A model generated the notes under the pieces. The model was not told the DNA's origin. It was given only the letters and a program-made list of their open reading frames with translations, and made no database searches. The translations under genes were made by a program, and so were the position numbers. From Corynebacterium tuberculostearicum SK141 (GTDB taxonomy: Bacteria > Actinomycetota > Actinomycetes > Mycobacteriales > Mycobacteriaceae), in the NCBI RefSeq assembly GCF_000175635.1, contig NZ_ACVP01000007.1, positions 43,544-107,543 of the forward strand: DNA of 64,000 nt, in the 5' to 3' direction. Positions 54,944-63,503 of this stretch are shown here, piece after piece; position 1 is the stretch's first letter; each line of letters opens with the position of its first letter.

Positions 54944-56620
54944 ATGAGCAATGCCGCGCCAGACACCCAATTGGGCAAGATCGTCTTTGTGGGCGCTGGT
55001 CCAGGTAATCCCGACCTGCTGACCGTCCGCGCCCGCGAGGTTCTGGCAAATAGTGCCATCGCCGTGACCGATCCGCAGGTCATGCAGGGCGTGCGCGATG
55101 CCGTCGCCGCCGCGCTGCCCGTTCCACAAGAGCTTCTCGACGCCGCCGAGGCCGAATACGCTCAAATGTGCGCCGATGCCAAAGCCAAGGGCGCACGCCG
55201 CAAACCGCCGCGCCCCGCACCGCCGACGGCCGCGGTGCTGTACGAGCCGGCCGAAGATATCGTCGGCCAGCTGCGCGAGTGCTTGGTCGAGGCCGATGGC
55301 GAGGATGTCATCCGCCTCGTCACCGGCAACCCGCTGCACCGCGAGTCCATCAAGGCTGAGATCAACGCCGTGGCATCTGCCGGCCTGGAATTCCAGGTAG
55401 TGCCGGGCATGTCCCTGCCATCTACCGTGCCGTCCTTTGCCGGCATTGCGCTCGGCTCGACCTATACCGAAGCCGACGTTACCGACGGCGCCGATTGGGA
55501 CGCGCTCGCCAACGCCACCCAGCCCATCGTCCTGCAAGCCACCAAGGAAGACCTGCCGGTCATCTCCAACGAGCTGCAGCAGCGCGGCATGCCGGCCGAG
55601 ACCGAGGCATTTGTCACCGTCCACGGCACCACCCGCCTGCAGCGCACCTATGAGACCACGCTGGGCACCATGGGCAAGCTCGACGCGGACCTCACCGGCC
55701 CGCTCGTGGTCACCCTCGGCCGCAGCATCGACGACCGCACCAAGTACTCCTGGTGGGAAAACCGTCCACTCTACGGCTGGCGCGTGCTCGTCCCGCGCAC
55801 TAAGGAGCAGGCCGGCCCGATGTCCGCGCGCCTGGCCGGCTACGGCGCCATCCCGCAAAACGTGCCCACCATCTCCATCGAGCCGCCGCGCAACCCGGCG
55901 CAGATGGACCGCGCCATCAAGGGCATCGTCGAGGGCCGCTACAAGTGGATCGTCTTTACCTCCGTCAACGCCGTGACCGCGGTGTGGGACAAGATTGCTC
56001 AGCTCGGCCTCGACGCCCGCGATTTCGCCGGCGTCCACCTCGCGGCCGTGGGCACCAAAACCGCCGCCGCCATCCGCGCCAAGGGCATGGTGCCCGAGCT
56101 CCTGCCACACAAGAAGAAGCAGAACGCCGAGGGCCTGCTCGATGTCTTCCCCAACTTCGTAGAAGACATCGACGCTGTCGGCCGCGTCCTGCTCCCGTGC
56201 GCCGATATCGCGGCCGACACCCTGGTTGACGGGCTCAAGGCCCTGGACTGGGAGGTCGACGACGTCGTGGCCTACCGCACCGTCCGCGCCGCCCCGCCTT
56301 CGGCCGAAATCCGCGCCATGATCAAGACCGGCGGCTTCGACGCCGTCGCCTTCACCTCCGGGTCCACCGTGCGCAATCTGGTGGGCATTGCGGGCAAACC
56401 GCACCAGCGGACGATCATTGCGTGTATCGGGCCGTCGGCAAGAGCGGCCGCGGAAGAGATGGGCCTGCGCGTCGATGTCGTGCCCGAAGTCGCCGACGTG
56501 CCCGCGCTTGTCGACGCCCTCGCAGACCACGTCGCCGCCCTCCGCGCCGCCGGAAACCTGCCCGCGCCGCGCAAGAAACGCCGCTCGCGCAAGAAGGCTA
56601 CTAAGGTCGACAAGGCATAA
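54944..56620 (+). CDS. hemD: Uroporphyrinogen-III C-methyltransferase-like/uroporphyrinogen-III synthase fusion
   Basis: A 558-residue two-domain protein. Residues 10-245 resemble a SAM-dependent uroporphyrinogen methyltransferase (FVGAGPGNPDLLTVRA at the start, VVPGMSLPSTVPSFAGI). Residues 260-530 are uroporphyrinogen-III synthase (WRVLVPRTKEQAGPMSARL, FTSVNAVTAVWDK, FTSGSTVRNLVG). The tail is a basic stretch (RKKRRSRKKATK). The methyltransferase half is degenerate: the usual GGDPFVFGRG loop reads LVTGNPLHRES and a 25-residue insert follows the first domain. The ATG at 54944 was chosen over an open upstream extension. Confidence 0.9.
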   Translation: MSNAAPDTQLGKIVFVGAGPGNPDLLTVRAREVLANSAIAVTDPQVMQGVRDAVAAALPVPQELLDAAEAEYAQMCADAKAKGARRKPPRPAPPTAAVLYEPAEDIVGQLRECLVEADGEDVIRLVTGNPLHRESIKAEINAVASAGLEFQVVPGMSLPSTVPSFAGIALGSTYTEADVTDGADWDALANATQPIVLQATKEDLPVISNELQQRGMPAETEAFVTVHGTTRLQRTYETTLGTMGKLDADLTGPLVVTLGRSIDDRTKYSWWENRPLYGWRVLVPRTKEQAGPMSARLAGYGAIPQNVPTISIEPPRNPAQMDRAIKGIVEGRYKWIVFTSVNAVTAVWDKIAQLGLDARDFAGVHLAAVGTKTAAAIRAKGMVPELLPHKKKQNAEGLLDVFPNFVEDIDAVGRVLLPCADIAADTLVDGLKALDWEVDDVVAYRTVRAAPPSAEIRAMIKTGGFDAVAFTSGSTVRNLVGIAGKPHQRTIIACIGPSARAAAEEMGLRVDVVPEVADVPALVDALADHVAALRAAGNLPAPRKKRRSRKKATKVDKA

Positions 56621-56648
56621 GTTTTAGTCTCGCTCTAAGGAGTACCCA

Positions 56649-57632
56649 ATGAGCACCTTCCCAGCCCGCCGCCCACGCCGCCTGCGCACCACCGCGCAGA
56701 TGCGCAACCTCGTGGCCGAAACCGAGGTCCGCCCCTCGGACCTGATTCTGCCCATGTTCATCGTGGACGGCCTCGACGCCCCGCGCGAGATTCCCTCCAT
56801 GCCGGGCGTCTACCAGCACACCTTCGACTCGCTGCGCCGCGCGGCCGAGGAGGCGTTGGAGGCCGGCGTGCCGTGCATCGACCTTTTCGGCGTGCCGCTC
56901 GATGAAGACAAGGACGACACCGGTTCCGTCGCCTGGGACCCGCAGGGCATTTTGAACCGCGGTATTTCCTGCCTGCACGAGGAATTCGGCGACGACCTCA
57001 TCGTTATGGCGGATACCTGCCTCGACGAGTTCACCTCCCACGGCCACTGCGGCGTGCTGGATGACAAGGGCCGCGTGCTTAACGACGAATCCGTCAAGCT
57101 TTACCAAGACATGGCCCGCTCCCAAGCCCGCGCCGGCGCCCAGATCGTCTCCCCGTCCGGCATGATGGACGGCCAGGTTGCCGCCATCCGCGCCGACCTC
57201 GACGAGGCTGGCCACGAGGACGTGGCCATCATGGCTTATTCCGCCAAGTACGCCTCCGCCTTCTTCGGCCCGTTCCGCGATGCCGTCGGCTCCTCCCTCG
57301 AGGGCGACCGCCGCACCTACCAGCAGGACCCGCGCAACTTCCGCGAATCCCTGCTTGAAGCCGAGCTCGACATCGAAGAGGGTGCGGACTTCGTCATGGT
57401 CAAGCCCGGTCTGCCCTACTTGGACGTGCTCTCGGCCGTGGCGGAGACTTCCCCCGTGCCGGTCGCGGTCTACCAGGTCTCCGGTGAGTACGCGATGGTC
57501 AAGGCCGCGGCCGCCAACGGGTGGATCGATGGCGAGTCCATCATGCTCGAGTCGCTGACCGCATTCAAGCGCGCCGGCGCCGGCCAGATTCTGACCTACT
57601 TCGCTACCGAAGCCGCCCGCCTTCTCAAGTAA
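56649..57632 (+). CDS. hemB: Delta-aminolevulinic acid dehydratase (porphobilinogen synthase)
   Basis: A 327-residue enzyme that joins two aminolevulinates. Landmarks are DLILPMFIVDG, VMADTCLDEFTSHGHCG (metal-site cysteines), SPSGMMDGQVAA, the Schiff-base lysines in MAYSAKYASAFFGPF and MVKPGLPYLD. The cysteine set suggests zinc use. It starts 28 bp after hemD with AAGGAG. Confidence 0.96.
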   Translation: MSTFPARRPRRLRTTAQMRNLVAETEVRPSDLILPMFIVDGLDAPREIPSMPGVYQHTFDSLRRAAEEALEAGVPCIDLFGVPLDEDKDDTGSVAWDPQGILNRGISCLHEEFGDDLIVMADTCLDEFTSHGHCGVLDDKGRVLNDESVKLYQDMARSQARAGAQIVSPSGMMDGQVAAIRADLDEAGHEDVAIMAYSAKYASAFFGPFRDAVGSSLEGDRRTYQQDPRNFRESLLEAELDIEEGADFVMVKPGLPYLDVLSAVAETSPVPVAVYQVSGEYAMVKAAAANGWIDGESIMLESLTAFKRAGAGQILTYFATEAARLLK

Positions 57633-57641
57633 AGGACCCCT

Positions 57642-58385
57642 GTGACTGCTACGCCCCCGTCGCCCGCCCCTGCCCCTCGCGCGCAACGCCCGCCGCGGAA
57701 GCAGCAGCGGCCGGAGTCCGTGACGTACATGCTGTGGCTGTGGCTGGGCGCGCTATGCGGCGAGGCCGTGCACCAGGTGCTCAACGTGGTGCTCACGCTG
57801 CTCAACCACGACGTACTCATGTCGCAGGCCAAGGAGATGGCCAAATCCGCACCGGCCGGCGTGGATGAAGCCCAGCTTTCCGACGCCTTCCTCCGCACCG
57901 CCGCCTACGGCTCCGTCGCTCTTTCGGCTGCCATTTCGCTGGCGATTATCGTGCTGCTGGCCTTCCTGTTGCGGTCCCTTGCTAACCGCAGCAAGCGGGC
58001 CGGCACCTCGCGCCGCGTGTGGTTCGCCTTCTCGCTCTACTTCGGCTTCCGCATCCTGCTGACCTTCATGGTCACCCCGGCCGGCGCGGACGTGCCCGAT
58101 TGGCTCTTTGCCGCCGATGGCATGGTGCAGATCCTTGTCGGCGTCGCGGCGGTCCTCGGCCTGATTTTCTCCGTGCGGGCCGAGACCTTGGACTACACCG
58201 GCGAACTCGAGCAGATGCGCGAGCTGGAAAAGGAACTCGAGCAAGCGCAGCGCGAGAAGAAGCGCGCCGAGGAAGAGCGCAAGCGCTCCAAGGACGACCA
58301 GCGCGGCAACCGCGACGGCAGCAAGCGCGATCGCACCAACCGCACCGACCGCGTCGGCCGGTCTGATCAGGAGGATAAGCGATGA
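57642..58385 (+). CDS. Membrane protein with charged coiled-coil tail (hem-cluster hypothetical 1)
   Basis: A 247-residue protein. The N-terminal 28 residues are basic and Pro-rich. Four hydrophobic segments cover residues 28-185. The C-terminal 65 residues are highly charged (ELEKELEQAQREKKRAEEE region), likely a coiled coil. The start is a GTG. It overlaps the next gene by 4 bp (ATGA). Genes of this type sit between hemB and hemE in other corynebacteria (cg0511-cg0512 position). The function is unknown. Confidence 0.78.
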   Translation: MTATPPSPAPAPRAQRPPRKQQRPESVTYMLWLWLGALCGEAVHQVLNVVLTLLNHDVLMSQAKEMAKSAPAGVDEAQLSDAFLRTAAYGSVALSAAISLAIIVLLAFLLRSLANRSKRAGTSRRVWFAFSLYFGFRILLTFMVTPAGADVPDWLFAADGMVQILVGVAAVLGLIFSVRAETLDYTGELEQMRELEKELEQAQREKKRAEEERKRSKDDQRGNRDGSKRDRTNRTDRVGRSDQEDKR

Positions 58386-58873
58386 ATAACACCGAGCGGC
58401 CCGGGCCCCGCGACTATAACCGCGCGGCCCGAAACACCTCCGCCAAGGAGAGCCTCGACGCGTGGCCGCGGCCGCTGCGCTGGGCATATTGGGTGCTCGT
58501 CGTCAGCGCCGTGATTATGCTGGTGAGCGGTATGGTGGGCATCTTCGGCTCGGGCGGGCCACAAGCAGAGCCGCAGAATGCGCAGGTCGCGGAGTACCTC
58601 CACTCCAATCGCCTGTTTGTCGCGGTGACCAATGCCGTCGGCGCCATCCTGCTTGCGCTCTTCGCAGCGCAGCTGGCCGGCGGGTCCAAGTGGGCGCGCC
58701 GCATCATCACCGCGGTCATCGCGTTCGCGCTGTTTACCAATATCGCCGCCCTCGCGCTCGGCATCGGCGGGCTCGGGCTGTTGATTATCCCCATCACCCT
58801 GATCGTCGCCCTCGCGCTGCTTTTCCAGCCGCAGTCCAACCGCTTCATCAAGGACCGCAGCCTGCGTGGCTAA
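58382..58873 (+). CDS. Four-helix membrane protein (hem-cluster hypothetical 2)
   Basis: A 163-residue protein with an N-terminal basic region and four predicted membrane helices (AYWVLVVSAVIMLVSGMVGI, LFVAVTNAVGAILLALFAAQL, ITAVIAFALFTNIAALALGI, GLLIIPITLIVALALLF). It is coupled to the preceding membrane protein, suggesting that the two form a complex. No known family motif is visible. A leaderless promoter for hemE lies in the gap after it. Confidence 0.78.
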   Translation: MNNTERPGPRDYNRAARNTSAKESLDAWPRPLRWAYWVLVVSAVIMLVSGMVGIFGSGGPQAEPQNAQVAEYLHSNRLFVAVTNAVGAILLALFAAQLAGGSKWARRIITAVIAFALFTNIAALALGIGGLGLLIIPITLIVALALLFQPQSNRFIKDRSLRG

Positions 58874-58898
58874 TTAGCCCTCACTCCAACTTTTGATT

Positions 58899-58904
58899 CA
58901 TAAT
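58899..58904 (+). promoter_or_regulatory. Candidate -10 element for leaderless hemE
   Basis: CATAAT ends 6 nt before the hemE ATG at 58911. No ribosome binding site is seen. Confidence 0.4.
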
Positions 58905-58910
58905 TGGGGC

Positions 58911-59945
58911 ATGTCTCGACTCAATCGTGCCCCGCTTATCGACGCCGCCCTCGGCCGCACCCCCTCCCGACCCCCAGTCTGGTTCATGCGCCAGGCCGGC
59001 CGCTCGCTGCCGGAGTACCGCGCCGCCCGCGAGGGGATTAGCATGCTTGATTCTTGCTTCATGCCGGAGCTGCTGGCAGAAATTACCCTCCAACCGGTGC
59101 GCCGCCACGACGTCGACGCCGCCATTTTGTTCTCCGATATCGTCGTCCCGCTTAAAGCCGCGGGCGTCAAGGTCGATATCGTGCCGGGTCGCGGGCCGGT
59201 GATGGAGCAGGCGGTGAGGAGTAGGGAGGACGTCGGCAAGCTGCCGCTGCTAGAAGCCGACGTCCCCGAGGTTACCGAGGGCATCGCCCGCATCCTGGCC
59301 GAGCTCACCGAAACCCAAGCGCTCATCGGCTTTGTGGGCGCGCCGTTCACGCTGGCCAGCTACCTCATTGAGGGCGGGCCATCCAAGAACCACCAGCGCA
59401 CCAAGGCCCTCATGCACGCAGATCCGGAGACCTGGCACATGCTCATGCGCCGCCTGGTGCCGACCATCACCCGCTTCCTGCAGGTGCAGGTCGACGCCGG
59501 CATTGACGCCATGCAGCTTTTCGATTCCTGGGCCGGCTACCTCAACGAGCGCGACTACCGCGAGTTCGTGCTGCCGTACTCCCGGGAAATCCTGGCCAGC
59601 GTGAAAATCCCGCGCATCCACTTCGGCGTCGGCACCGGCGAGCTCTTGCCGGCCATGTCGGAGGCGGGGTCGGAAGTTATGGGCGTCGATTATCGCGTGC
59701 CTATGGACGCCGCGGCCGAGCGCGTAAGCGCCCGCGTGTTGCAGGGCAACCTCGACCCGGCCATGCTTTTCGCCGGCGACGACGCCGTGCGCCAGGCCGT
59801 GCGCACCATCCGCGGCGAGGTCGATCGGGCCCGCGAGCGCGGCGATATCGACGGCCATATCTGGAACCTCGGCCACGGGGTCTTGCCAACTACCGACGCG
59901 GAGGCCATCACCCGCGCCGTATCCATCATCCACGAGGAGGGCTAA
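58911..59945 (+). CDS. hemE: Uroporphyrinogen decarboxylase
   Basis: A 344-residue enzyme that makes coproporphyrinogen III. The signature PPVWFMRQAGRSLPEYR holds active-site arginines, followed by FSDIVVPLKAAG, GFVGAPFTLASYLIEGG and the C-terminal NLGHGVLP. I chose the ATG at 58911; an upstream ATG at 58893 is possible. hemY follows with no gap. Confidence 0.96.
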   Translation: MSRLNRAPLIDAALGRTPSRPPVWFMRQAGRSLPEYRAAREGISMLDSCFMPELLAEITLQPVRRHDVDAAILFSDIVVPLKAAGVKVDIVPGRGPVMEQAVRSREDVGKLPLLEADVPEVTEGIARILAELTETQALIGFVGAPFTLASYLIEGGPSKNHQRTKALMHADPETWHMLMRRLVPTITRFLQVQVDAGIDAMQLFDSWAGYLNERDYREFVLPYSREILASVKIPRIHFGVGTGELLPAMSEAGSEVMGVDYRVPMDAAAERVSARVLQGNLDPAMLFAGDDAVRQAVRTIRGEVDRARERGDIDGHIWNLGHGVLPTTDAEAITRAVSIIHEEG

Positions 59946-61325
59946 ATGCGTATTGCGATTATTGGTGCTGGCCTGGCGGGCTTGACGGCCGCCTACGAGC
60001 TGCGCGACCACGACGTTGAGGTTTTCGAGGCCGCCGGCCGCATCGGCGGCAAGCTGTACTCCGTGCCGTTTAATGACGGCCCCACCGACATGGGCGCCGA
60101 GGCCTTCCTCGCCCGCCGCCACGACGCCGTGGAATTCATCGAATCCCTCGGCCTGGGCGGGAGCTTGGTCGAGCCCTCCGGCCTGCATTCGCTGGTGTAT
60201 TCCGGCGAGCTTAAGCCGCTGCCGCGCGGCGGGATGATGGGCATTCCTTCGCACTCGGAGCCGGTCGCACACCTGGTCTCGGCTGAGACCGCCCGCCGCA
60301 TCGATAACGAGGAGCCTTTCGAGTGGACGGCCGGCAGCGACGTCTCCGTCGGCCGCCTGGTGCACCAGCAGTTTGGCGACGACCTCGTTGACCACGTTAT
60401 CTCCGCCCTCCTCGGTGGCGTGTACTCCTGTTCGGCCGACGATCTGGGTGTGCGCGCGACCATCCCGGCGCTGGCCGAGACGCTCGACGCACTCTCCGCG
60501 CGCGGCCCAGTCACCCTCTCGGCCGCGGTCCGCTCGCTGGAAGAAGCCCGCGCGGCCAAGCCGAGCAGCAGCGGACCCGTCTTTCAGACCTTCCGCGGCG
60601 GCTACGCAGAACTCTATGAGGCACTGGCCGATAAATCCCGCGCCAAGATCTACCTCGATACCTTCATCTCCGGTATCACTCGCGAGGGCGAGAAATTCCG
60701 CTTGTCCGGCGCACCCGGCGATACCGCTCCCTTCGACCGCGTGCTCGTGGCCACCCCGGCCCCGACCGCGGCGCGCCTTCTTAGCAAGGTCGCCCCGCAG
60801 GCGGCGGACCGGCTGAAGGGAGTGAAATTGGCGGCGTCGGCAGTCGTGGGCCTGAAGTTTGAGTCTGACACGGACCCGGCCGGCAACGCGTTGCCGCAGA
60901 ACTCCGGCATCCTCGTCGCCACCGACCAAGACGATGTCCACGCCAAGGCATTCACGCTGTCCTCACGCAAGTGGCCGCACTTGGCAGAGCGCGGCGGGGC
61001 TCTCGTACGTGCCTCCTTCGGCCGCTTCGGCGACGACGCCATCGTCCGCGCCGAAGAAGACGACCTCGTCGACTATGCCCTCGATGACCTCCAGCGACTC
61101 ACCGGCTTCGACGGCCGCGCCGCGGGTGTCGCGGAGATCTTCACCCAGCGTTGGTTCGGCGGCCTGCCGCGCTACGACGCCGGGCACCTCGAAACTGTGG
61201 CCGGCGCGCGCGGCGCCCTCGCGGCGACGCCGGGCATCGATGCCACTGGCGCTTGGGCCGGCGGGGTTGGCGTACCCAATGTCATCGCGGATGCCCGCGC
61301 TGCCGCGGCCCGCATCGCTCGCTAG
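59946..61325 (+). CDS. hemY: Coproporphyrinogen III oxidase/protoporphyrinogen oxidase (HemY type)
   Basis: A 459-residue FAD oxidase. The N-terminal dinucleotide loop is IAIIGAGLAGLTAAYEL with AAGRIGGKL. A C-terminal FAD motif is ATPGIDATGAWAGGVGVPNVIADA (landmark GAWAGGVGVPNVI). In actinobacteria this enzyme oxidises coproporphyrinogen III in the coproporphyrin-dependent route and is also called CgoX. The ATG abuts the hemE stop and GAGGAGG lies just upstream. hemQ and ferrochelatase are not in the window. Confidence 0.93.
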   Translation: MRIAIIGAGLAGLTAAYELRDHDVEVFEAAGRIGGKLYSVPFNDGPTDMGAEAFLARRHDAVEFIESLGLGGSLVEPSGLHSLVYSGELKPLPRGGMMGIPSHSEPVAHLVSAETARRIDNEEPFEWTAGSDVSVGRLVHQQFGDDLVDHVISALLGGVYSCSADDLGVRATIPALAETLDALSARGPVTLSAAVRSLEEARAAKPSSSGPVFQTFRGGYAELYEALADKSRAKIYLDTFISGITREGEKFRLSGAPGDTAPFDRVLVATPAPTAARLLSKVAPQAADRLKGVKLAASAVVGLKFESDTDPAGNALPQNSGILVATDQDDVHAKAFTLSSRKWPHLAERGGALVRASFGRFGDDAIVRAEEDDLVDYALDDLQRLTGFDGRAAGVAEIFTQRWFGGLPRYDAGHLETVAGARGALAATPGIDATGAWAGGVGVPNVIADARAAAARIAR

Positions 61326-61381
61326 CTGCGGGGCTCGCTAGCTGCGGGCATGCCAATGCGGCAGCAGGGCATCCTGCTGCC
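61318..61381. repeat. Tandem 16-bp repeat and hairpin after hemY
   Basis: CTCGCTAGCTGCGGG occurs at 61318-61332 and 61334-61348; the first copy contains the hemY stop. A perfect 9-bp hairpin follows at 61360-61381 (GGCAGCAGG with CCTGCTGCC). It lies between convergent hemY and the HNH gene, so it may end transcription. Confidence 0.6.
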
Positions 61382-61395
61382 TGGCGGTTTAGGGG

Positions 61396-62433
61396 CTAGT
61401 GGGCCGGTGGCGGTGATGTCGCGGTGTCAGCCCAGGGCGGCCGCCACACCACGCGGCCTCGGCGCCGAACGAGGCGCCCGCGCACCGGTGGGGCATTAGG
61501 GTCATCGTCGTTGACGCCGTTGTGGTACGGACAACAGGTCGCCAGGTTTGCCATATTGGTATCGCCGCCGTGCCGCCACGCCTGCAAGTGGTGCACCTGG
61601 CATTTATCCGCCGGATAGTTGCATTCCGCCCACGGGCATACCGGATTTTCCGCGGCGGCCATGAGCCGCTGCTTCTCGCTGGCCATGCGCTCCGTCCGGT
61701 AGAGGTTGACCGCGCCCTCGAAGGGGTGAACGAGGGTGATAAGCCCGCGCTCTGCCAGCGTGCGCGAGACAAGTTCCGCGCCGGTGAGGCGGGCGCCGTT
61801 GGTGAGCTGGATGGTGATTTCCTCGCCGTCGCCATCGATGATGCGGTCAAGCTCGTCGAGCGTGATGATCGCGTTGGTCGTAATGGTTGGACGGGTGGCT
61901 GGGGCGGCGCCGGAAGGGGAGAAGAGCTCCGCAACGGAATCGAGCGGCGCGTTCTCGTCCAGGCTGGATTCCAAGTCCGCGATGAGTGAGGAAGGCCCGG
62001 TAATCGCGAGGGTCCACGGCGCGTCCTTGCGGCGGCGGATGCGCACGCCGGGGCGCGGCGGGGCCGGGGGATTGAGCTCGCGCAGCTTCTTGCGCGCTAG
62101 CTTTTCCATTTCATCGGTATCGGCGGCGGTGCGGCACAGCTCCACGCGCAGGCGCCAGGCATCGCGCTTGGTCTTAGCGCGGGAAGCGTAGCGCTCGATA
62201 ACCTCCAGCGTGGGCAGCGGGTGAGCGCGGTCGCGGGCGGCGGTAACTGCCTGGCGTTGCTGGCGGGTGAAGGAGGTGGGGGCAAAGAGGGCGTCGGCAA
62301 GCGTGAGCAAAGTGCGGGCCGTCTTATTGGGCGCCCCTGCGGCGCATAGCTGTTCTTCAGACATGCCGGCGCACCCGGCAACGATGTCGATGCCGGGCGC
62401 CAGGGCCGCAAGATAAGTCTGAAGAGCTGTCAT
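61396..62433 (-). CDS. HNH endonuclease signature protein, second copy
   Basis: A 345-residue protein. The C-terminal HNH motif is CPWAECNYPADKCQVHHLQAW with RHGGDTNMANL and CPYHNGVND. The N-terminal region is helical and basic. The motif resembles the protein at 10934-12412 (both share CQVHHLQAW/CDVHHLQAW spacing), but the rest has diverged. A homing or repair role is possible; the family is poorly known. It interrupts the gene order at the point where hemL follows hemY in C. glutamicum. Confidence 0.78.
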   Translation of the reverse strand: MTALQTYLAALAPGIDIVAGCAGMSEEQLCAAGAPNKTARTLLTLADALFAPTSFTRQQRQAVTAARDRAHPLPTLEVIERYASRAKTKRDAWRLRVELCRTAADTDEMEKLARKKLRELNPPAPPRPGVRIRRRKDAPWTLAITGPSSLIADLESSLDENAPLDSVAELFSPSGAAPATRPTITTNAIITLDELDRIIDGDGEEITIQLTNGARLTGAELVSRTLAERGLITLVHPFEGAVNLYRTERMASEKQRLMAAAENPVCPWAECNYPADKCQVHHLQAWRHGGDTNMANLATCCPYHNGVNDDDPNAPPVRGRLVRRRGRVVWRPPWADTATSPPPAH

Positions 62434-62487
62434 GCCCCGCAGCCTAAGCCACGGCGCGCAACCTGTGCGAGGATGAGCGCGCGAAGC

Positions 62488-62496
62488 TGTGGATAA
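62488..62496 (-). promoter_or_regulatory. Perfect DnaA box, first of two
   Basis: TGTGGATAA is the reverse complement of the DnaA box TTATCCACA. It is repeated at 62541 in the same 13-base context (TGTGGATAACTAG). The surrounding 116 bp contain no gene. Confidence 0.5.
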
Positions 62497-62540
62497 CTAG
62501 GGCCCACAGGGCGAATTTTGGCCCGCACGCCCGACGGGCC

Positions 62541-62549
62541 TGTGGATAA
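62541..62549 (-). promoter_or_regulatory. Perfect DnaA box, second of two
   Basis: A second TGTGGATAA lies 53 bp from the first, in the same orientation, directly after the end of the oxidoreductase gene. Confidence 0.5.
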
Positions 62550-63398
62550 CTAGCCCTTATTGCGGAAAACGAAGATGGAGGAGAAGTCCTGATCGCCGTG
62601 ACCCATGGCCTGCATTTCCTCAAAACGGCCGATGGCGGCGGTCAGGGCGGGCAGCGGCTTGGTGGAGGTCATCTCCATGAGCTTGGCGTCCTTGGCTAGG
62701 GCGTCGACGGTGAAATCGCCCGGGTCGGTATTGCGCTCGCCGGTGATAAACGGCGCCTTCATATTGGCGATAAAGGACAGGCCGGTGATATCGAGCATCT
62801 GCAGCACGACCTCGGAGTCCAGGCCCTCGGACTCGCCGAGTTGCAGGGCTTCGAGCAGGCCCTCGGCGGTGACGGCGAGCGCGAGGTTCGCCAGCAGCTT
62901 TCCGATGGCCGCCGTGGCCGCCGCCTCCACTCCGATGAGCTTGTCTTCGCCCGCCCAGGACTCGGCGAGGGACATGGCTTGCTCGCGGCGGGCGTCGTCA
63001 GGCGTGCCCACATAGACGCCGAGCTTGCCCTCGCGGGCCGGGCCGAGCGTGCCGACGACCGGGGCGTGGACGTAGGTTTCCACGGCGGCGGCGAATTCGC
63101 GGGCATCGTTGGGCGAGACGGTGGTGGTGTCGATCCAGGTCACGCCGGCGGGGATGAGCTGCGGCTCGACGACGACCTCGCGGACATCGTCAGGCCCGAA
63201 GAGAGAGGTAATAATGACCTCGGCGTTCGCCACGGCCTCGGTGGGCGAGGCGGCAAGCTCGGCGCCTTCCTCCACCAGCGGCTGGGCGCGCTCGGCGGTG
63301 CGGTTCCAGACGGTCAACTCGATGCCGTCTTGCTCGTTGAGCAGGCGGCGGGCTAGTTCGGTTCCCATGCGGCCAGTTCCAAGAAATGCAATCTTCAT
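62550..63398 (-). CDS. NAD(P)-dependent oxidoreductase, 3-hydroxyisobutyrate dehydrogenase-like
   Basis: A 282-residue beta-hydroxyacid dehydrogenase family enzyme. The N-terminal cofactor loop is IAFLGTGRMGTELARRLL, with WIDTTTVSPNDAREFA and the catalytic lysine region EAAATAAIGKLLANL (Lys in the usual position). It resembles glyoxylate/succinic semialdehyde-type reductases of the family. The substrate is unknown. It is divergent from the sugE unit. Confidence 0.82.
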   Translation of the reverse strand: MKIAFLGTGRMGTELARRLLNEQDGIELTVWNRTAERAQPLVEEGAELAASPTEAVANAEVIITSLFGPDDVREVVVEPQLIPAGVTWIDTTTVSPNDAREFAAAVETYVHAPVVGTLGPAREGKLGVYVGTPDDARREQAMSLAESWAGEDKLIGVEAAATAAIGKLLANLALAVTAEGLLEALQLGESEGLDSEVVLQMLDITGLSFIANMKAPFITGERNTDPGDFTVDALAKDAKLMEMTSTKPLPALTAAIGRFEEMQAMGHGDQDFSSIFVFRNKG

Positions 63399-63451
63399 GG
63401 TTTCCTAGTGTGCCATCATTGGGTGCAGGTTCGCCGCGGCTTGCGCGAGCC

Positions 63452-63491
63452 CCGGACGAGGGAGCCGTACCCGGCAACGCGACAAGACGGC
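63452..63491 (+). promoter_or_regulatory. Guanidine-III riboswitch
   Basis: The core matches the ykkC-III/guanidine-III class: CCGGACGAGG, then GCCGTACCCGG, then ACAAGACGGC. CCGG (63452-63455) pairs with CCGG (63470-63473), and GCCGT pairs with ACGGC near the end to close the pseudoknot. The ribosome binding site AGGAAG (63493-63498) follows at once. Guanidine binding would stabilise the pseudoknot and expose the translation start of the guanidinium exporter gene. Confidence 0.88.
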
Positions 63492-63503
63492 CAGGAAGCA
63501 GTT

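Noticed and set aside
54929..56530. A 533-codon minus-strand frame opposite hemD
   Set aside because: It is a shadow of the hemD frame; no family motifs or ribosome binding site are present.
59250..60941. A 563-codon minus-strand frame across hemE and hemY
   Set aside because: It spans two real genes on the other strand and has no recognisable domain.
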